From: JAXDMK01 sp963765955
GTDB taxonomy: Bacteria; Actinomycetota; Acidimicrobiia; Acidimicrobiales; AC-14
Direction of reading: 5' to 3'
NCBI GenBank assembly: GCA_963765955.1
Contig: CAVXYA010000006.1
Coordinates: forward strand, 1-64,000
DNA: 64,000 nt
In this document: in pieces, positions 41,709 to 50,183 of the stretch
Position numbering within the stretch: the stretch's first letter is position 1
Layout: each line of letters begins with the position of its first letter
The notes under the pieces: model-generated
The model's database searches: none
The model's input: only the letters and a program-made list of their open reading frames with translations
Told to the model about the DNA's origin: nothing
Program-made: the position numbers and the translations under genes

Positions 41709-42629
41709 ATGGATCGAAAACTCATGGAACTGGCGGAAAGGCAGTACAGCCTGTTCACACGTGAGCAGGCCGTTGCCATTGGCTTCACGGCGGATGCGAT
41801 CAAGCACCGTCTGCGAACCGGTCAGTGGGAGGTGATCGCCGTCGGCGTCTACCGCCTTCCCGGATCGACGCGGGCCTGGGAGCAGCGTGTCCTCGGGCTC
41901 GTGTTCGCAGCGGGACCGGCGGCGGCAGCGTCGCACCGCTCGGCGGCGGCGCTCCTCGGCATCCCCGGGTTCGAGCGGCGCGGCCTCGTCGAGGTGACCA
42001 CACCGCGCCCCCGGCGGCACCGCCAAGAGGGCGAAATAGTCCACCGCTGGCGGCCCTTTCCCTCTCACCACCTGACCGTTGTCGAGGGCATTGCGACCAC
42101 CCGCGTGGCCCGTACCCTTTGCGACCTCGCTGGCGTGCTCCACCCGGGCAAGACCGAGCGGGCACTCGACAACTGCCTGGCGATGGGAATCACGACCCCA
42201 GGGACTCTCGAGGCGACCTTCCTCGACCTTGCCAGTCGAGGCCGGAAGGGAACAGCGGTGATGCGACGGTTGCTCGCCGAGCGTTCAGAGGGCTACGTTC
42301 CGCCGGCGAGCGAGCTGGAAGCCAGGTTCCGTGACCTTGTCGGCGACGCCGGCCTCCCCCAGCCCGTCCGCCAGTTCAACGCCGGCGACGACGACGACTG
42401 GCTCGCACGAGTCGATGTGGCCTACCCGCCAATCCGCATCTTGATCGAGCTCGACAGCCGCCGCCATCACTCCTCGAAGCTCGATCGGGACGCCGACGAA
42501 GCCCGTGACCGCAAGCTCCGGCGCGCTGGGTGGCAGGTGCTGCGTTTTACCTGGGACGACCTCGTTGAAAGGCCCGACTGGGTGGTGGCGGAACTCCGCC
42601 GCGTGCTCAGCTTGGCGGCCGCTGCCTGA
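41709..42629 (+). CDS. AbiEi-like N-terminal domain plus DUF559 (Vsr-like) endonuclease-fold protein
   Basis: 306 residues. Residues 1-90 form a winged-helix AbiEi-type domain (LFTREQAVAIGFTADAIKHR, WEVIAVGVYRLPG). The C-terminal third is a PD-(D/E)xK fold like Vsr: RVDVAYPPIRILIELDSRRH supplies the acidic residues, and DEARDRKLRRAGWQVLRFTW is the family ending. DNA cleavage is expected from the fold but not proven. The gene stands alone, bracketed on each side by two 48-bp palindromes, and reads against uvrB and coaE. That arrangement suggests a small mobile or palindrome-processing unit. Confidence 0.85.
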   Translation: MDRKLMELAERQYSLFTREQAVAIGFTADAIKHRLRTGQWEVIAVGVYRLPGSTRAWEQRVLGLVFAAGPAAAASHRSAAALLGIPGFERRGLVEVTTPRPRRHRQEGEIVHRWRPFPSHHLTVVEGIATTRVARTLCDLAGVLHPGKTERALDNCLAMGITTPGTLEATFLDLASRGRKGTAVMRRLLAERSEGYVPPASELEARFRDLVGDAGLPQPVRQFNAGDDDDWLARVDVAYPPIRILIELDSRRHHSSKLDRDADEARDRKLRRAGWQVLRFTWDDLVERPDWVVAELRRVLSLAAAA

Positions 42630-42631
42630 CC

Positions 42632-42679
42632 AACTGGTGCCACTTCGGGGCGCCCTGGCGCTCAAGAACGTCACCGGTT
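42632..42679. repeat. 48-bp palindromic repeat, copy 3
   Basis: It begins AACTGGTGCC and ends ACGTCACCGGTT; the arms pair with two or three mismatches. The centre CGGGGCGCCCTGGCGC is like copies 1 and 2. It starts 2 bp after the stop of the DUF559 gene. Confidence 0.82.
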
Positions 42680-42694
42680 CGCAGGCGGTGTCCC

Positions 42695-42742
42695 AACCGG
42701 TGACACTTCGGGGCGCCCTGGTGCCCCGCAACGTCACCAGTT
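42695..42742. repeat. 48-bp palindromic repeat, copy 4
   Basis: It begins AACCGGTGAC and ends ACGTCACCAGTT, with the same 48-bp length and centre. It is 15 bp from copy 3, and its last base is the first base of the coaE stop triplet, so it may also serve as a terminator. Confidence 0.82.
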
Positions 42743-43329
42743 CATTCGAGGAGGGACTCAATCCACGCCCAGGTGTCGTCCACCTGGGCGGACAGCTCCT
42801 CCAGCGTGCCTTCGTTGTGGATGACGACGTCGGCGGCGGCGGTGCGTTGCTCCCGGGACGCCTGGCTGGCCATGCGCCGGCGCACGTCGACCTCCTCCAT
42901 CCCTCGGTGCTCGACCAGGCGGCGGACGGCGACCTCCTCGGGGCAGTCCACGACGACAACGCCGGCCACGTCGTAGGCCCCGCCCGTCTCCACCAGGAGG
43001 GGCACGGCCAGGATCACGACGTCGGTGTCCCGGGCCCGCAGCTCCTCCAGCCGACGGCCGACCTCCTCCCGCACCGCAGGGTGGACGATGGCGTTGAGGT
43101 CGGCCAACGCCGCCGGATCGGAGAACACCACCCCGGCCAAGGCCTGACGGTCAACCGCCAGCTCGGGGCCGAATCGTTCGACCAGGGCGTCGTGAGCGGG
43201 ACCGCCGGGAGCCACCACCTGGCGGGCCACCAGGTCGGTGTCGACGACGACCGCTCCCCGCTCGGCCAGCATCGCCGACACCGTGGACTTTCCGGAGCCG
43301 ATTCCCCCCGTGAGACCGACCACGAGCAT
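42742..43329 (-). CDS. coaE: Dephospho-CoA kinase
   Basis: 195 residues. It phosphorylates dephospho-CoA in the last step of CoA synthesis. Walker A is GLTGGIGSGKST at residues 6-17, with VDTDLVARQVVAPGG and NAIVHPAVREEV after it. It normally lies between rpsA and uvrB in Actinobacteria. Here the Tad locus separates it from rpsA, and the palindrome-DUF559 unit separates it from uvrB. Confidence 0.95.
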   Translation of the reverse strand: MLVVGLTGGIGSGKSTVSAMLAERGAVVVDTDLVARQVVAPGGPAHDALVERFGPELAVDRQALAGVVFSDPAALADLNAIVHPAVREEVGRRLEELRARDTDVVILAVPLLVETGGAYDVAGVVVVDCPEEVAVRRLVEHRGMEEVDVRRRMASQASREQRTAAADVVIHNEGTLEELSAQVDDTWAWIESLLE

Positions 43330-43382
43330 CGCGGGGCGACCGTATCATCGGCCTCATCCGCATCGACTCCCGCCGTAACCGA

Positions 43383-44048
43383 GTGGACGCCCGGCTGTTC
43401 TCGAACGACCCCGAGGACCGCCTCGATGCGGCGCGGGCCCAGGGCCGGCGGTCGACCAAGGCCTTGGCCGACCGGGTGGGCGACTGGCCGGCGAACGCCC
43501 CCGGCAGCCTCAACGCCTGGCTCCTCCTCGTCACCACCAAGTCGCCGGCCTGGCGCGACCCCATGATCCAATGGAAGGACCACCCGCTGTGCCTCGGGGC
43601 CCCCAACCAGGGCTTCTACTACCCCGACCCCATGGGCTTCTGGATCGAGATCCGCAAGTGGGCGGTCGAGCTGTTCCGGCTCCGGCAGCCGCGGTGGTCG
43701 GCCACCGAGGCGCTCGCCCTCACCACCCTCCTACCGTCCGCCGGCGAGCCCGAGCGGGTGGAACGGGCGGTGGGGGCCTTCGAGCCGCGGGTGGTCCTCT
43801 TCCTCGACGAGCCGTCGTGGGCCGCGTCCCTCGGGCTCTTCGACGTGGGCGCCCTGGTGCCCCACTACATCACCGACCCCCACCGGCCGAAGCAGGCCTA
43901 CGAGGGCTTCTGGGCGTCGCGGAGCGACGGCCTCGTCGTCGGCAAGTCGCCCCAGCACCCGGCCACCCACAACCTCTACCGGGCCGATGACATCGTCGGC
44001 TACCTGCGGTCGGCCCCTATCCCCCGCCCCCCTCCGGACGGCCACTGA
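43383..44048 (+). CDS. Conserved-looking hypothetical protein
   Basis: 221 residues from GTG. Not recognised. It is soluble with no signal peptide. Regular features include WPANAPGSLNAWLLLVTTKS, HPLCLGAPNQGFYYPDP and YEGFWASRSDGLVVGKSP, and base composition matches its neighbours. It is divergent from coaE, with its 3' end overlapping the convergent Dabb gene by 32 bp. Confidence 0.6.
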   Translation: MDARLFSNDPEDRLDAARAQGRRSTKALADRVGDWPANAPGSLNAWLLLVTTKSPAWRDPMIQWKDHPLCLGAPNQGFYYPDPMGFWIEIRKWAVELFRLRQPRWSATEALALTTLLPSAGEPERVERAVGAFEPRVVLFLDEPSWAASLGLFDVGALVPHYITDPHRPKQAYEGFWASRSDGLVVGKSPQHPATHNLYRADDIVGYLRSAPIPRPPPDGH

Positions 44049-44346
44049 GCGAGAACGTGAACTGCACCGACAGCCGCTCGGCCACCAAGGGCCGGAGGAG
44101 GCGCACGATCACGTCCTGATGGGCCGGATGGCGGGCGTAGACCGCGTAGGCATCGGCGTCGTCGAAGTCGGCCACCACCGCGAAGTCGCCGTTGGCCGAG
44201 ATCCCCAGGCCGGCGTCGGGCCCGAACCGGTAGGCCCGGATCTCGGGGATGACCGCCGGCAGCCGGGCCAGGGCCGTTGCGAAGGCGTCGATGTCGGAGG
44301 CCGAGGTGCCCTCGGCCCACCGGAACACGGCCACGTGACGGAGCAC
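44017..44346 (-). CDS. Dabb family (stress-responsive A/B barrel) protein
   Basis: 109 residues. It starts MLRHVAVFRWAEGTSASDI and has YRFGPDAGLGISANGDFAVVADFDDADAY (shown as YRFGPDAGLGI and DFAVVADFDDADAY), then YARHPAHQDVI. This is the standard pattern of the dimeric alpha+beta barrel family. The function of bacterial members is mostly unknown. Confidence 0.85.
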   Translation of the reverse strand: MLRHVAVFRWAEGTSASDIDAFATALARLPAVIPEIRAYRFGPDAGLGISANGDFAVVADFDDADAYAVYARHPAHQDVIVRLLRPLVAERLSVQFTFSLSGRPEGGGG

Positions 44347-44379
44347 GGCGAACCGTACCCCGCCCTGCCCGCGCCGGTC

Positions 44380-45996
44380 CTACTTGATCAGGGTCGGCGT
44401 CCCGCAGTCGACGGAGAGCGTCCTGACGTCGGCCCCACCGACCGACAGCCCCAGGCTGTCGAAGAGGGGCTTGAGGATCAGGTTGTCGATGCTGTTGGTG
44501 ACGGTGGTGAGCTGGCCCAGCAGCGTGCCCAGTCCGATGTTGAGCCCGAGCAGGTTGAGCTGGCCGGTGAGGAGGGTGGCCAGGCCCAGCCCGTTGGCGG
44601 CCGTCGACTGGATGGCGGTCGGGTAGGCGGGCCCGTCGAAGTTCAGCGGCGGGGTGGTCGTGCCCCCGGCGATGGGCTGATAGGCGTTGAGCAGGGGCGG
44701 GACCGGCACGGTGAGGCCGAGCAGCTTGATCGTGGCCGTGGCCGCGGCCCTCGCTTCGGCACCCACGGTGTCGACCAGGATGGAGTTGTGCTTGAAGGCG
44801 GGCGGGGGAGGCGTGCCGCACGAGACGTCGACCAGCGACCCGGTGGCCTTGGCCGCCGACACGTCGATCGGCAGGTTGAGCGCGATGCAGGAGGCCAGGA
44901 GCCCGGTGCAGGTGCCGATGGTGATGCTGGTCGTCAGCTCCACCCGCATCTGCGCCGTCTGGGCCCAGGTGGCCCACCCCTGGGGCCCGCTGGGGTCGGC
45001 CCGCACCGGCCCGATGGCGATCCTCGGGGCTTCGATGAGGTGCAGCTTGGCCGTCGACGTCGTCAAGCCGGGGATGGTCGCGGTCAGGTTCGGGACGGTG
45101 ATGAGGTTGACGCCGTTGGCGATCTGGGCCGCCTGCCCGGCGCTGGTGATCAGGTCGAACACGTTCATCTGGGCGCTCGCCGCCGCCGGGGAGGACGGGG
45201 CGTCGACCTTGAGGAAGTCGCCCATGTCGACGTGGAGGTCGGAGGGGATCTTGGTGGCGAAGTTGCCCAAGGCAGTTGCCGCCGCGATCGACGCCGCGTC
45301 GCCCTTGTTGTTGAGGGCGTCGACGCTCGCCTCGGCCAGATCCCTGACGCTCACCGTGCCGGTGGCCAGCTCGTCGGGGGTGCCCAGGGCGGGATTGGCC
45401 GCCACCAGGTCCTCCAGGGACACGCTGCCCGCAGCCAGGCCCTGGTAGCCGAGGGCGGTCAGGTTGATGGCGGGTGTCGTGCCGAGGAGGGCGCTGAAGA
45501 TCTGGTTGTAGAGACCGGCGTCGGTGGTGTTGATGGTCGCCAGCTTCGAGCCGAGCGAGAAGGCGGCCTCCTCCTGGAGGGTCGCCACCGCCTTGCGGGT
45601 CACGCTGGAGGCGCCGGCCACGAACGGGAACAGGTCCTTGTGGGGCGAGGTCACCGTCACCTCGACGTCTTCCCCGGCCGGGTTGGGGGTGAAGACCCGG
45701 TTGACGAGGTCACCTCGGACGGCGTTGACGCTGTTGGGGGCCCCCGGCGCGAACTTGTTCCGGAGGGCGCTGGCGTCGGCCCGGGGGTCGACGGCGGTGA
45801 GGTCTCGGACCGCGTCCAGGGCGGCCAGGTCGGCCACCTTCTGGTTGCGGCGGGCCTCCTGGGCGGTGAAGCCGAGGTCGATGGCCATGGCCGAGAAGAT
45901 CATGGCCAGGACCACGCCGACGGTGGAGAGCACCAGGATGGCGCCTCGCTCGTCGGGACGGCGACGGAACGGCTGGCGCAGCCTGCGTCCGCTCAT
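44380..45996 (-). CDS. TadG-like pilus assembly protein
   Basis: 538 residues. One N-terminal membrane helix follows DERGAILVLSTVGVVLAMIFSAMAID, cited here as DERGAILVLSTVGVV. After it, QEARRNQKVADLAALDAVRD is the conserved TadG-type segment. The rest is a large exported, alanine/threonine-rich domain with two cysteine pairs. It probably works with TadE as a minor pilus component. Its start overlaps the end of tadE by 4 bp, so they form one operon. Confidence 0.82.
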   Translation of the reverse strand: MSGRRLRQPFRRRPDERGAILVLSTVGVVLAMIFSAMAIDLGFTAQEARRNQKVADLAALDAVRDLTAVDPRADASALRNKFAPGAPNSVNAVRGDLVNRVFTPNPAGEDVEVTVTSPHKDLFPFVAGASSVTRKAVATLQEEAAFSLGSKLATINTTDAGLYNQIFSALLGTTPAINLTALGYQGLAAGSVSLEDLVAANPALGTPDELATGTVSVRDLAEASVDALNNKGDAASIAAATALGNFATKIPSDLHVDMGDFLKVDAPSSPAAASAQMNVFDLITSAGQAAQIANGVNLITVPNLTATIPGLTTSTAKLHLIEAPRIAIGPVRADPSGPQGWATWAQTAQMRVELTTSITIGTCTGLLASCIALNLPIDVSAAKATGSLVDVSCGTPPPPAFKHNSILVDTVGAEARAAATATIKLLGLTVPVPPLLNAYQPIAGGTTTPPLNFDGPAYPTAIQSTAANGLGLATLLTGQLNLLGLNIGLGTLLGQLTTVTNSIDNLILKPLFDSLGLSVGGADVRTLSVDCGTPTLIK

Positions 45997-46457
45997 GAGA
46001 TCTGCACCGTCGCCTCAGACGTGATCTGCTCGACGGGAACGAGGCCCAGGCCGGGGGCGGCAGGGATGATGGGCCGGTCGTCCCAGGGATAGACGATCTT
46101 CACCGTGATGCACTGGTGGGCGGTGTCCAGGGGGCACGGGCCCGGGAGGGCCACCGTCACGTCGCTGGCGGAGTAGTTGCTACCCAGCCACGACAGGCGC
46201 TCCTGCACGGTGGTCACGGCCTTGGCCTGGGCGGTGGCCCCGCTGAGGCCGACGGCGGACCGGGCCCCTTCGGCGGCGGCGTTGGTGACGCCCTGCTTGA
46301 GGGCCAGCATCATCCCGAACCACACCAGCCCGTACAGGACGAACACGAAGAGTCCGACGACGAGGGCGAACTCGACGAGCGCCGCCCCCGACTCGTCTCC
46401 GCGACGAAAACGCAGTCGGGAACGCGCTTTCGGCGCGGAAACACGGCTGTCACTCAC
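45993..46457 (-). CDS. TadE-like minor pseudopilin
   Basis: About 154 residues from GTG, chosen because GAGGAG lies 8 nt upstream; a longer ATG start lies at 46490. The pseudopilin motif is DESG followed by AALVEFALVVGLFVF, with Glu at +5 after the expected cleavage, as in TadE. The C-terminal domain contains a cysteine pair (GPCPLDTAHQC). Operon with tadG. Confidence 0.85.
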   Translation of the reverse strand: MSDSRVSAPKARSRLRFRRGDESGAALVEFALVVGLFVFVLYGLVWFGMMLALKQGVTNAAAEGARSAVGLSGATAQAKAVTTVQERLSWLGSNYSASDVTVALPGPCPLDTAHQCITVKIVYPWDDRPIIPAAPGLGLVPVEQITSEATVQIS

Positions 46458-46521
46458 GGTCGGCTCCTCATCCCCATTGGCTGGGTGCACTGGCTGGGCC
46501 CTATCGGTCGGTACGGGTGAG

Positions 46522-46550
46522 GTATCGGTAGGAAACCGCCGGGGCTTGAG
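46522..46550 (-). promoter_or_regulatory. Putative FliA/WhiG-class promoter for tadE-tadG
   Basis: On the minus strand CTCAAG, a 15-bp spacer and ACCGATAC are found 64 bp before the tadE GTG. The match to TAAAG-N15-GCCGATAA is good, and the spacing equals that before the pilin genes. No biochemical proof. Confidence 0.5.
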
Positions 46551-46571
46551 GGGCCGTTACGGAAATCCGGC

Positions 46572-46599
46572 TACAGATCCACGCGAGGCCGGCCGACAA
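46572..46599 (+). promoter_or_regulatory. Putative FliA/WhiG-class promoter for the cpaB-tadZABC operon
   Basis: TACAG, a 15-bp spacer and GCCGACAA end 59 bp before the cpaB ATG. It has the same two blocks and distance as the pilin promoters, back to back with the tadE promoter. Confidence 0.5.
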
Positions 46600-46658
46600 C
46601 TACGTGGGCGGTACGTGTGACGCCCCACAGACAACCCCGACCAGGAGCCGAAATCTCA

Positions 46659-47391
46659 ATGGCTAAGCGCTCAAACGTGATTGTTACCCTCGGCCTCGCC
46701 GTCTTCATCGTCGGCGCGATGGCCACCTTCCTTATTCTCCGCGACAGCGGTGAGGAAAACCCTGCGGTGGGCTCCGGCAGAGTCGCCGTGCTGGTGGCCG
46801 CCAAGCCCATCCCTGCCGGTACCAGCGGTGCCGACGCCGCCAACGGCGGCCTGGTGAAGAGCAAGGTCGTGGCTGACTCCGTCAAGCCGGCCAACGCCCT
46901 CACCGACCCGACCCAGCTCGCCGGCCGCTCGGCCAGCCTGGGCGTGCCCGAAGGCCAGATCATCACCTCCGACCAGTTCCAGCAGACCCAGACCCGGATC
47001 GGCACCCTCAAGATCCCCGAGGGCAAGACCGCTCTCGCCCTCGAGCTGGGCAACGTCCCCGGTGTCGCCGGCTTCGCCGGTGCCGGTGACCGGATCAACG
47101 TCTACGCCGTGGTCAAGTCCGTCGCCCGACGCCGGCGGCGCCTCGAGCGTGAAGCTGATCATGCAGAACACCGAGGTCCTCAACGTCAACGGCACGACCC
47201 TCGCCGCCGTCCAGGGCCAGCCCGGCGGTACCGGCCTGGTGTACCTGCTGGCCGTCAACCCCATCGAGGCCGAGCGCCTCGTGTACCTGGCCAGCTTCGA
47301 GGACCTCTACTTCTCCCTCGTGAGCAAGGACCAGCCGGCGATCGGTGAGACGCCCGGCTCGAGCAACCTCGACGCCCTGAAGGCGCTGTAG
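46659..47391 (+). pseudogene. cpaB: CpaB/RcpC-like SAF-domain pilus assembly protein (one frame break)
   Basis: About 243 residues after correction. N-terminal membrane helix (VIVTLGLAVFIVGAMATFLI), then an SAF domain (VAVLVAAKPIPAGTSG, LGVPEGQIITSDQF) and the RcpC-type core (ALALELGNVPGVAGF, GDRINVYAVVK). One extra base near 47130 separates this from PDAGGASSVKLIMQNTEV and the C-terminal part. In pilus systems with an outer membrane CpaB works at the secretin; in Actinobacteria it probably acts at the cell-wall side. First gene of the tad operon. Confidence 0.82.
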
Positions 47392-47399
47392 GGGAACCC

Positions 47400-48662
47400 G
47401 TGCGAAACCCGAAGATCCTCGTAGTCGAAAAGGACGCGGACCTGGCCGACCAGGTCCGCGGGGTGGCCGGAGACCTCCGACCGCGCCCCGAGGTGGTGCC
47501 CTGCGACCGGCTGGCCATCGTGAACGAGGTGATCGCCAGCAGCGGTCCGTTCGACGTGATGATCGCCGGGCCCAGCCTGGGAACCAAGGCCAGCCTCACC
47601 CGGATCCAGTCGCTGCACGACGAGTCGCCGGCCATGAGCCTGTTGCTCGCCTTCGACAAGCGACCCGACGCCGCCCTCCGCGACATCGTCCGCACCGGGG
47701 CGCTGGACCTGCTCCAGCTCCCGGTGTCGGACCGGATGCTGCACGACGCCATCGAGCGTGCCGTGTCGGTCAGCCGGCCCCGGATGAGCAGCGCGCCGGC
47801 GACGGTCATCGCCCCGGGGCATGCCAAGCAGGGGACGGTCTTCACCGTGGCCTCCGCCACCGGCGGCTGCGGCAAGACCTTCTACGCCACCAACCTGGCC
47901 TACTTCCTCCACCAGCACACCGGCAAGCGCACATGCATCATCGACCTCGACCTGCAGTTCGGCGAGGTCTCCACCGCCCTGCGCCTGCGGCCACGCTTCA
48001 CGATCTCCGACGCCCTGTCCCGTGAGGAGCAGGACCAGTCGGACCTCGAGGCCCACATCCAGGAGTACGTGGTCGCCCACGACAGCGGCGTCTACGTCCT
48101 CGCCGCCCCCAAGGACCCGTCCGACGCCGACCGCATCCACCCGACCGACGTCAGCCGGGTGATCGAGGCGGCCCGGGCCAAGTTCGACTACGTGGTGGTC
48201 GACACGCCGGCGGCGCTCACCGAGATCGTGCTGGCCGCCTTCGACCTGTCCGACCAGCTCTACATCATGGCCACCATGGACCTGCCCAGCGTCCGCAACA
48301 TGGGCGTGTTCCTGAACACCCTCGACAAGCTGAAGATCCCGGCGGACAACGTCAAGCTCATCCTCAACAAGGCCGAGCGCGACGTCGGCATCGACGTCGA
48401 CCAGATCACCAAGCTGTTCTCCCAGGGCTTCGCGTCGGTGCTCCCGTACGCCCGAGAGGTCAGCAAGTCGGTCAACGTCGGGACCCCGATCCTGGCCTTC
48501 AACCCCGCCTCCGAGGTCAGCCGCCGGCTGGCCGCGGGGCTGGCCCCGCTGCTCCCAGAAGGCATGCAGTCATCGGTACCCGGGTTCACCGAGCCGGGTT
48601 CGGGCCGCAAGGCCGGCCTGTTCGCCCGCATCTTCCACCTGTCTCCTCAAACCGGCTCTTAA
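47400..48662 (+). CDS. tadZ: TadZ/CpaE-like pilus localisation ATPase
   Basis: 420 residues. The N-terminal receiver-like domain (ILVVEKDADLADQVRGV) lacks a clear phosphorylation site. The C-terminal MinD/ParA-type ATPase has the deviant Walker A SATGGCGKTFYATNLA and FDYVVVDTPAALTE. The family positions the Tad machine at a cell site. It starts 8 bp after cpaB and is followed by tadA. Confidence 0.9.
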   Translation: MRNPKILVVEKDADLADQVRGVAGDLRPRPEVVPCDRLAIVNEVIASSGPFDVMIAGPSLGTKASLTRIQSLHDESPAMSLLLAFDKRPDAALRDIVRTGALDLLQLPVSDRMLHDAIERAVSVSRPRMSSAPATVIAPGHAKQGTVFTVASATGGCGKTFYATNLAYFLHQHTGKRTCIIDLDLQFGEVSTALRLRPRFTISDALSREEQDQSDLEAHIQEYVVAHDSGVYVLAAPKDPSDADRIHPTDVSRVIEAARAKFDYVVVDTPAALTEIVLAAFDLSDQLYIMATMDLPSVRNMGVFLNTLDKLKIPADNVKLILNKAERDVGIDVDQITKLFSQGFASVLPYAREVSKSVNVGTPILAFNPASEVSRRLAAGLAPLLPEGMQSSVPGFTEPGSGRKAGLFARIFHLSPQTGS

Positions 48663-48671
48663 GGGAGGACC

Positions 48672-50183
48672 GTGAAACTCTCAGACAAGCTCGCAGCCCT
48701 GGAGGACCAGGAGCGGGCGTCAACCGCATCCCGGACGTCCGTGACGTCGGGCGAAGCTGCCCGCCGCCGGGTCGCCCGGCCGGCCGACGGCGCCGCGTCG
48801 ACGGTCGCCCGCCGAACCGGGTCCACGTCCGCCGCCAGCTGGCACGCATCCAAGAAGAAGGTCCGGGAGCTGGTCCTGGCCGAGGTTGCGCCCAAGGTCC
48901 ACGGGCTCTCCCCCGAAGGCCTGACCAACGAGGTCAAGGCCGCCCTCGACCGCATCATCCAGCGGGAGGACGTCAAGATCTCCCCCCGGGAGCGGCGCAC
49001 CTTCCTCCAGGAGATGATCCAGGACACCCTCGGCTACGGGCCCCTCGACCCGCTGCTGCAGGACCCGTCCATCACCGAGGTCATGTGCAACAACTACGAC
49101 GACATCTGGGTGGAGCGCGACGGCAAGCTGCACCACACCGGTGCCGCCTTCGGTGACGAGCACCAGTACCGGCACGTGATCGAGAAGATCGTCTCGGCCG
49201 TCGGCCGTCGCATCGACGAGTCGTCGCCCATGGTCGACGCCCGGCTGCCCGACGGCTCCCGGGTCAACGCCATCCTGCCGCCGCTGGCCATCCACGGCCC
49301 GATCATGACGATCAGGAAGTTCGCCGCCGACCCCTACACGGTCAAGGACCTCATCAACTTCGGCACCTTCACCCTCGACCTCTCGGTCGTGATGGAGGCC
49401 TGCGTCCGAGGCAAGCTGAACATCCTGGTCAGCGGCGGTACCGGCACCGGGAAGACGACCAACCTCAACGTCCTGTCGTCGTTCATCCCCGAGGGCGAGC
49501 GCATCGTCACCATCGAGGACGCAGCCGAGCTCCAGCTGCAGCAGCCCCACATCCTGAGCCTCGAGTCCCGGCCGCCCAACGCCGAAGGCGCCGGCGAGGT
49601 CAAGATCCGAGACCTCGTCCGCAACGCCCTGCGTATGCGGCCCGACCGCATCATCGTCGGTGAGGTCCGGGGCGCCGAGTCCCTCGACATGCTCCAGGCC
49701 ATGAACACCGGCCACGAGGGCTCCATGACCACGGTCCACTCCAACGGCCCCCGTGACGCCCTGAGCCGCATCGAGACCATGGTGCTGATGGCGGGCTACG
49801 ACCTTCCGGTCAAGGCCATCCGGGAGCAGATCACGTCCGCCCTGAACATCATCATGCACCTCGACCGCCTGTCCGACGGCCGCCGCGTCGTCACGTCGGT
49901 CACCGAGCTCCAGGGCATGGAGGGCGAGACGATCCTGCTCCAGGAGATCTTCAAGTTCCGCCAGTTCTCCCGGGGCGAGAACGGTCGCATCAACGGTGAG
50001 CTGGTGGCCACCGGCCTCCGGCCCAAGTTCCTCGACAAGCTGGCCGAGAAGGGCATCGAGGTCCCGGCCAAGGCCTTCCGGGCTCCGGCCCCCGCGGCTG
50101 CGGCCCAGGGCTCGCCCTCCCGGGGGCGCAACGCCCGGGTCCCGTCCCTGTCCACCCTCGCCCGAGCGGAGCGTGCCCAATGA
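48672..50183 (+). CDS. tadA: TadA/CpaF type IV pilus secretion ATPase
   Basis: 503 residues. Hexameric ATPase that powers pilin assembly. N-terminal domain with TLGYGPLDPLLQDPSITEVM, Walker A VSGGTGTGKTTNLNVLSS, Walker B-like DRIIVGEVRGAE and the His box GHEGSMTTVHSNGPRD. GTG start with GGGAGG upstream. The first 60 residues are basic and low-complexity. Its stop overlaps the tadB ATG. Confidence 0.96.
   Translation: MKLSDKLAALEDQERASTASRTSVTSGEAARRRVARPADGAASTVARRTGSTSAASWHASKKKVRELVLAEVAPKVHGLSPEGLTNEVKAALDRIIQREDVKISPRERRTFLQEMIQDTLGYGPLDPLLQDPSITEVMCNNYDDIWVERDGKLHHTGAAFGDEHQYRHVIEKIVSAVGRRIDESSPMVDARLPDGSRVNAILPPLAIHGPIMTIRKFAADPYTVKDLINFGTFTLDLSVVMEACVRGKLNILVSGGTGTGKTTNLNVLSSFIPEGERIVTIEDAAELQLQQPHILSLESRPPNAEGAGEVKIRDLVRNALRMRPDRIIVGEVRGAESLDMLQAMNTGHEGSMTTVHSNGPRDALSRIETMVLMAGYDLPVKAIREQITSALNIIMHLDRLSDGRRVVTSVTELQGMEGETILLQEIFKFRQFSRGENGRINGELVATGLRPKFLDKLAEKGIEVPAKAFRAPAPAAAAQGSPSRGRNARVPSLSTLARAERAQ

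Noticed and set aside
41566..42742. The palindromes as ends of an ordinary insertion sequence
   Set aside because: There is no transposase and no target duplication, and each end has two palindromes in the same style rather than one inverted pair; the gene is DUF559-like.
46501..46508. A second ACCGATAG block upstream of tadE as an extra promoter
   Set aside because: No matching -35 block lies 14-15 bp upstream; only the block at 46522-46529 has one.
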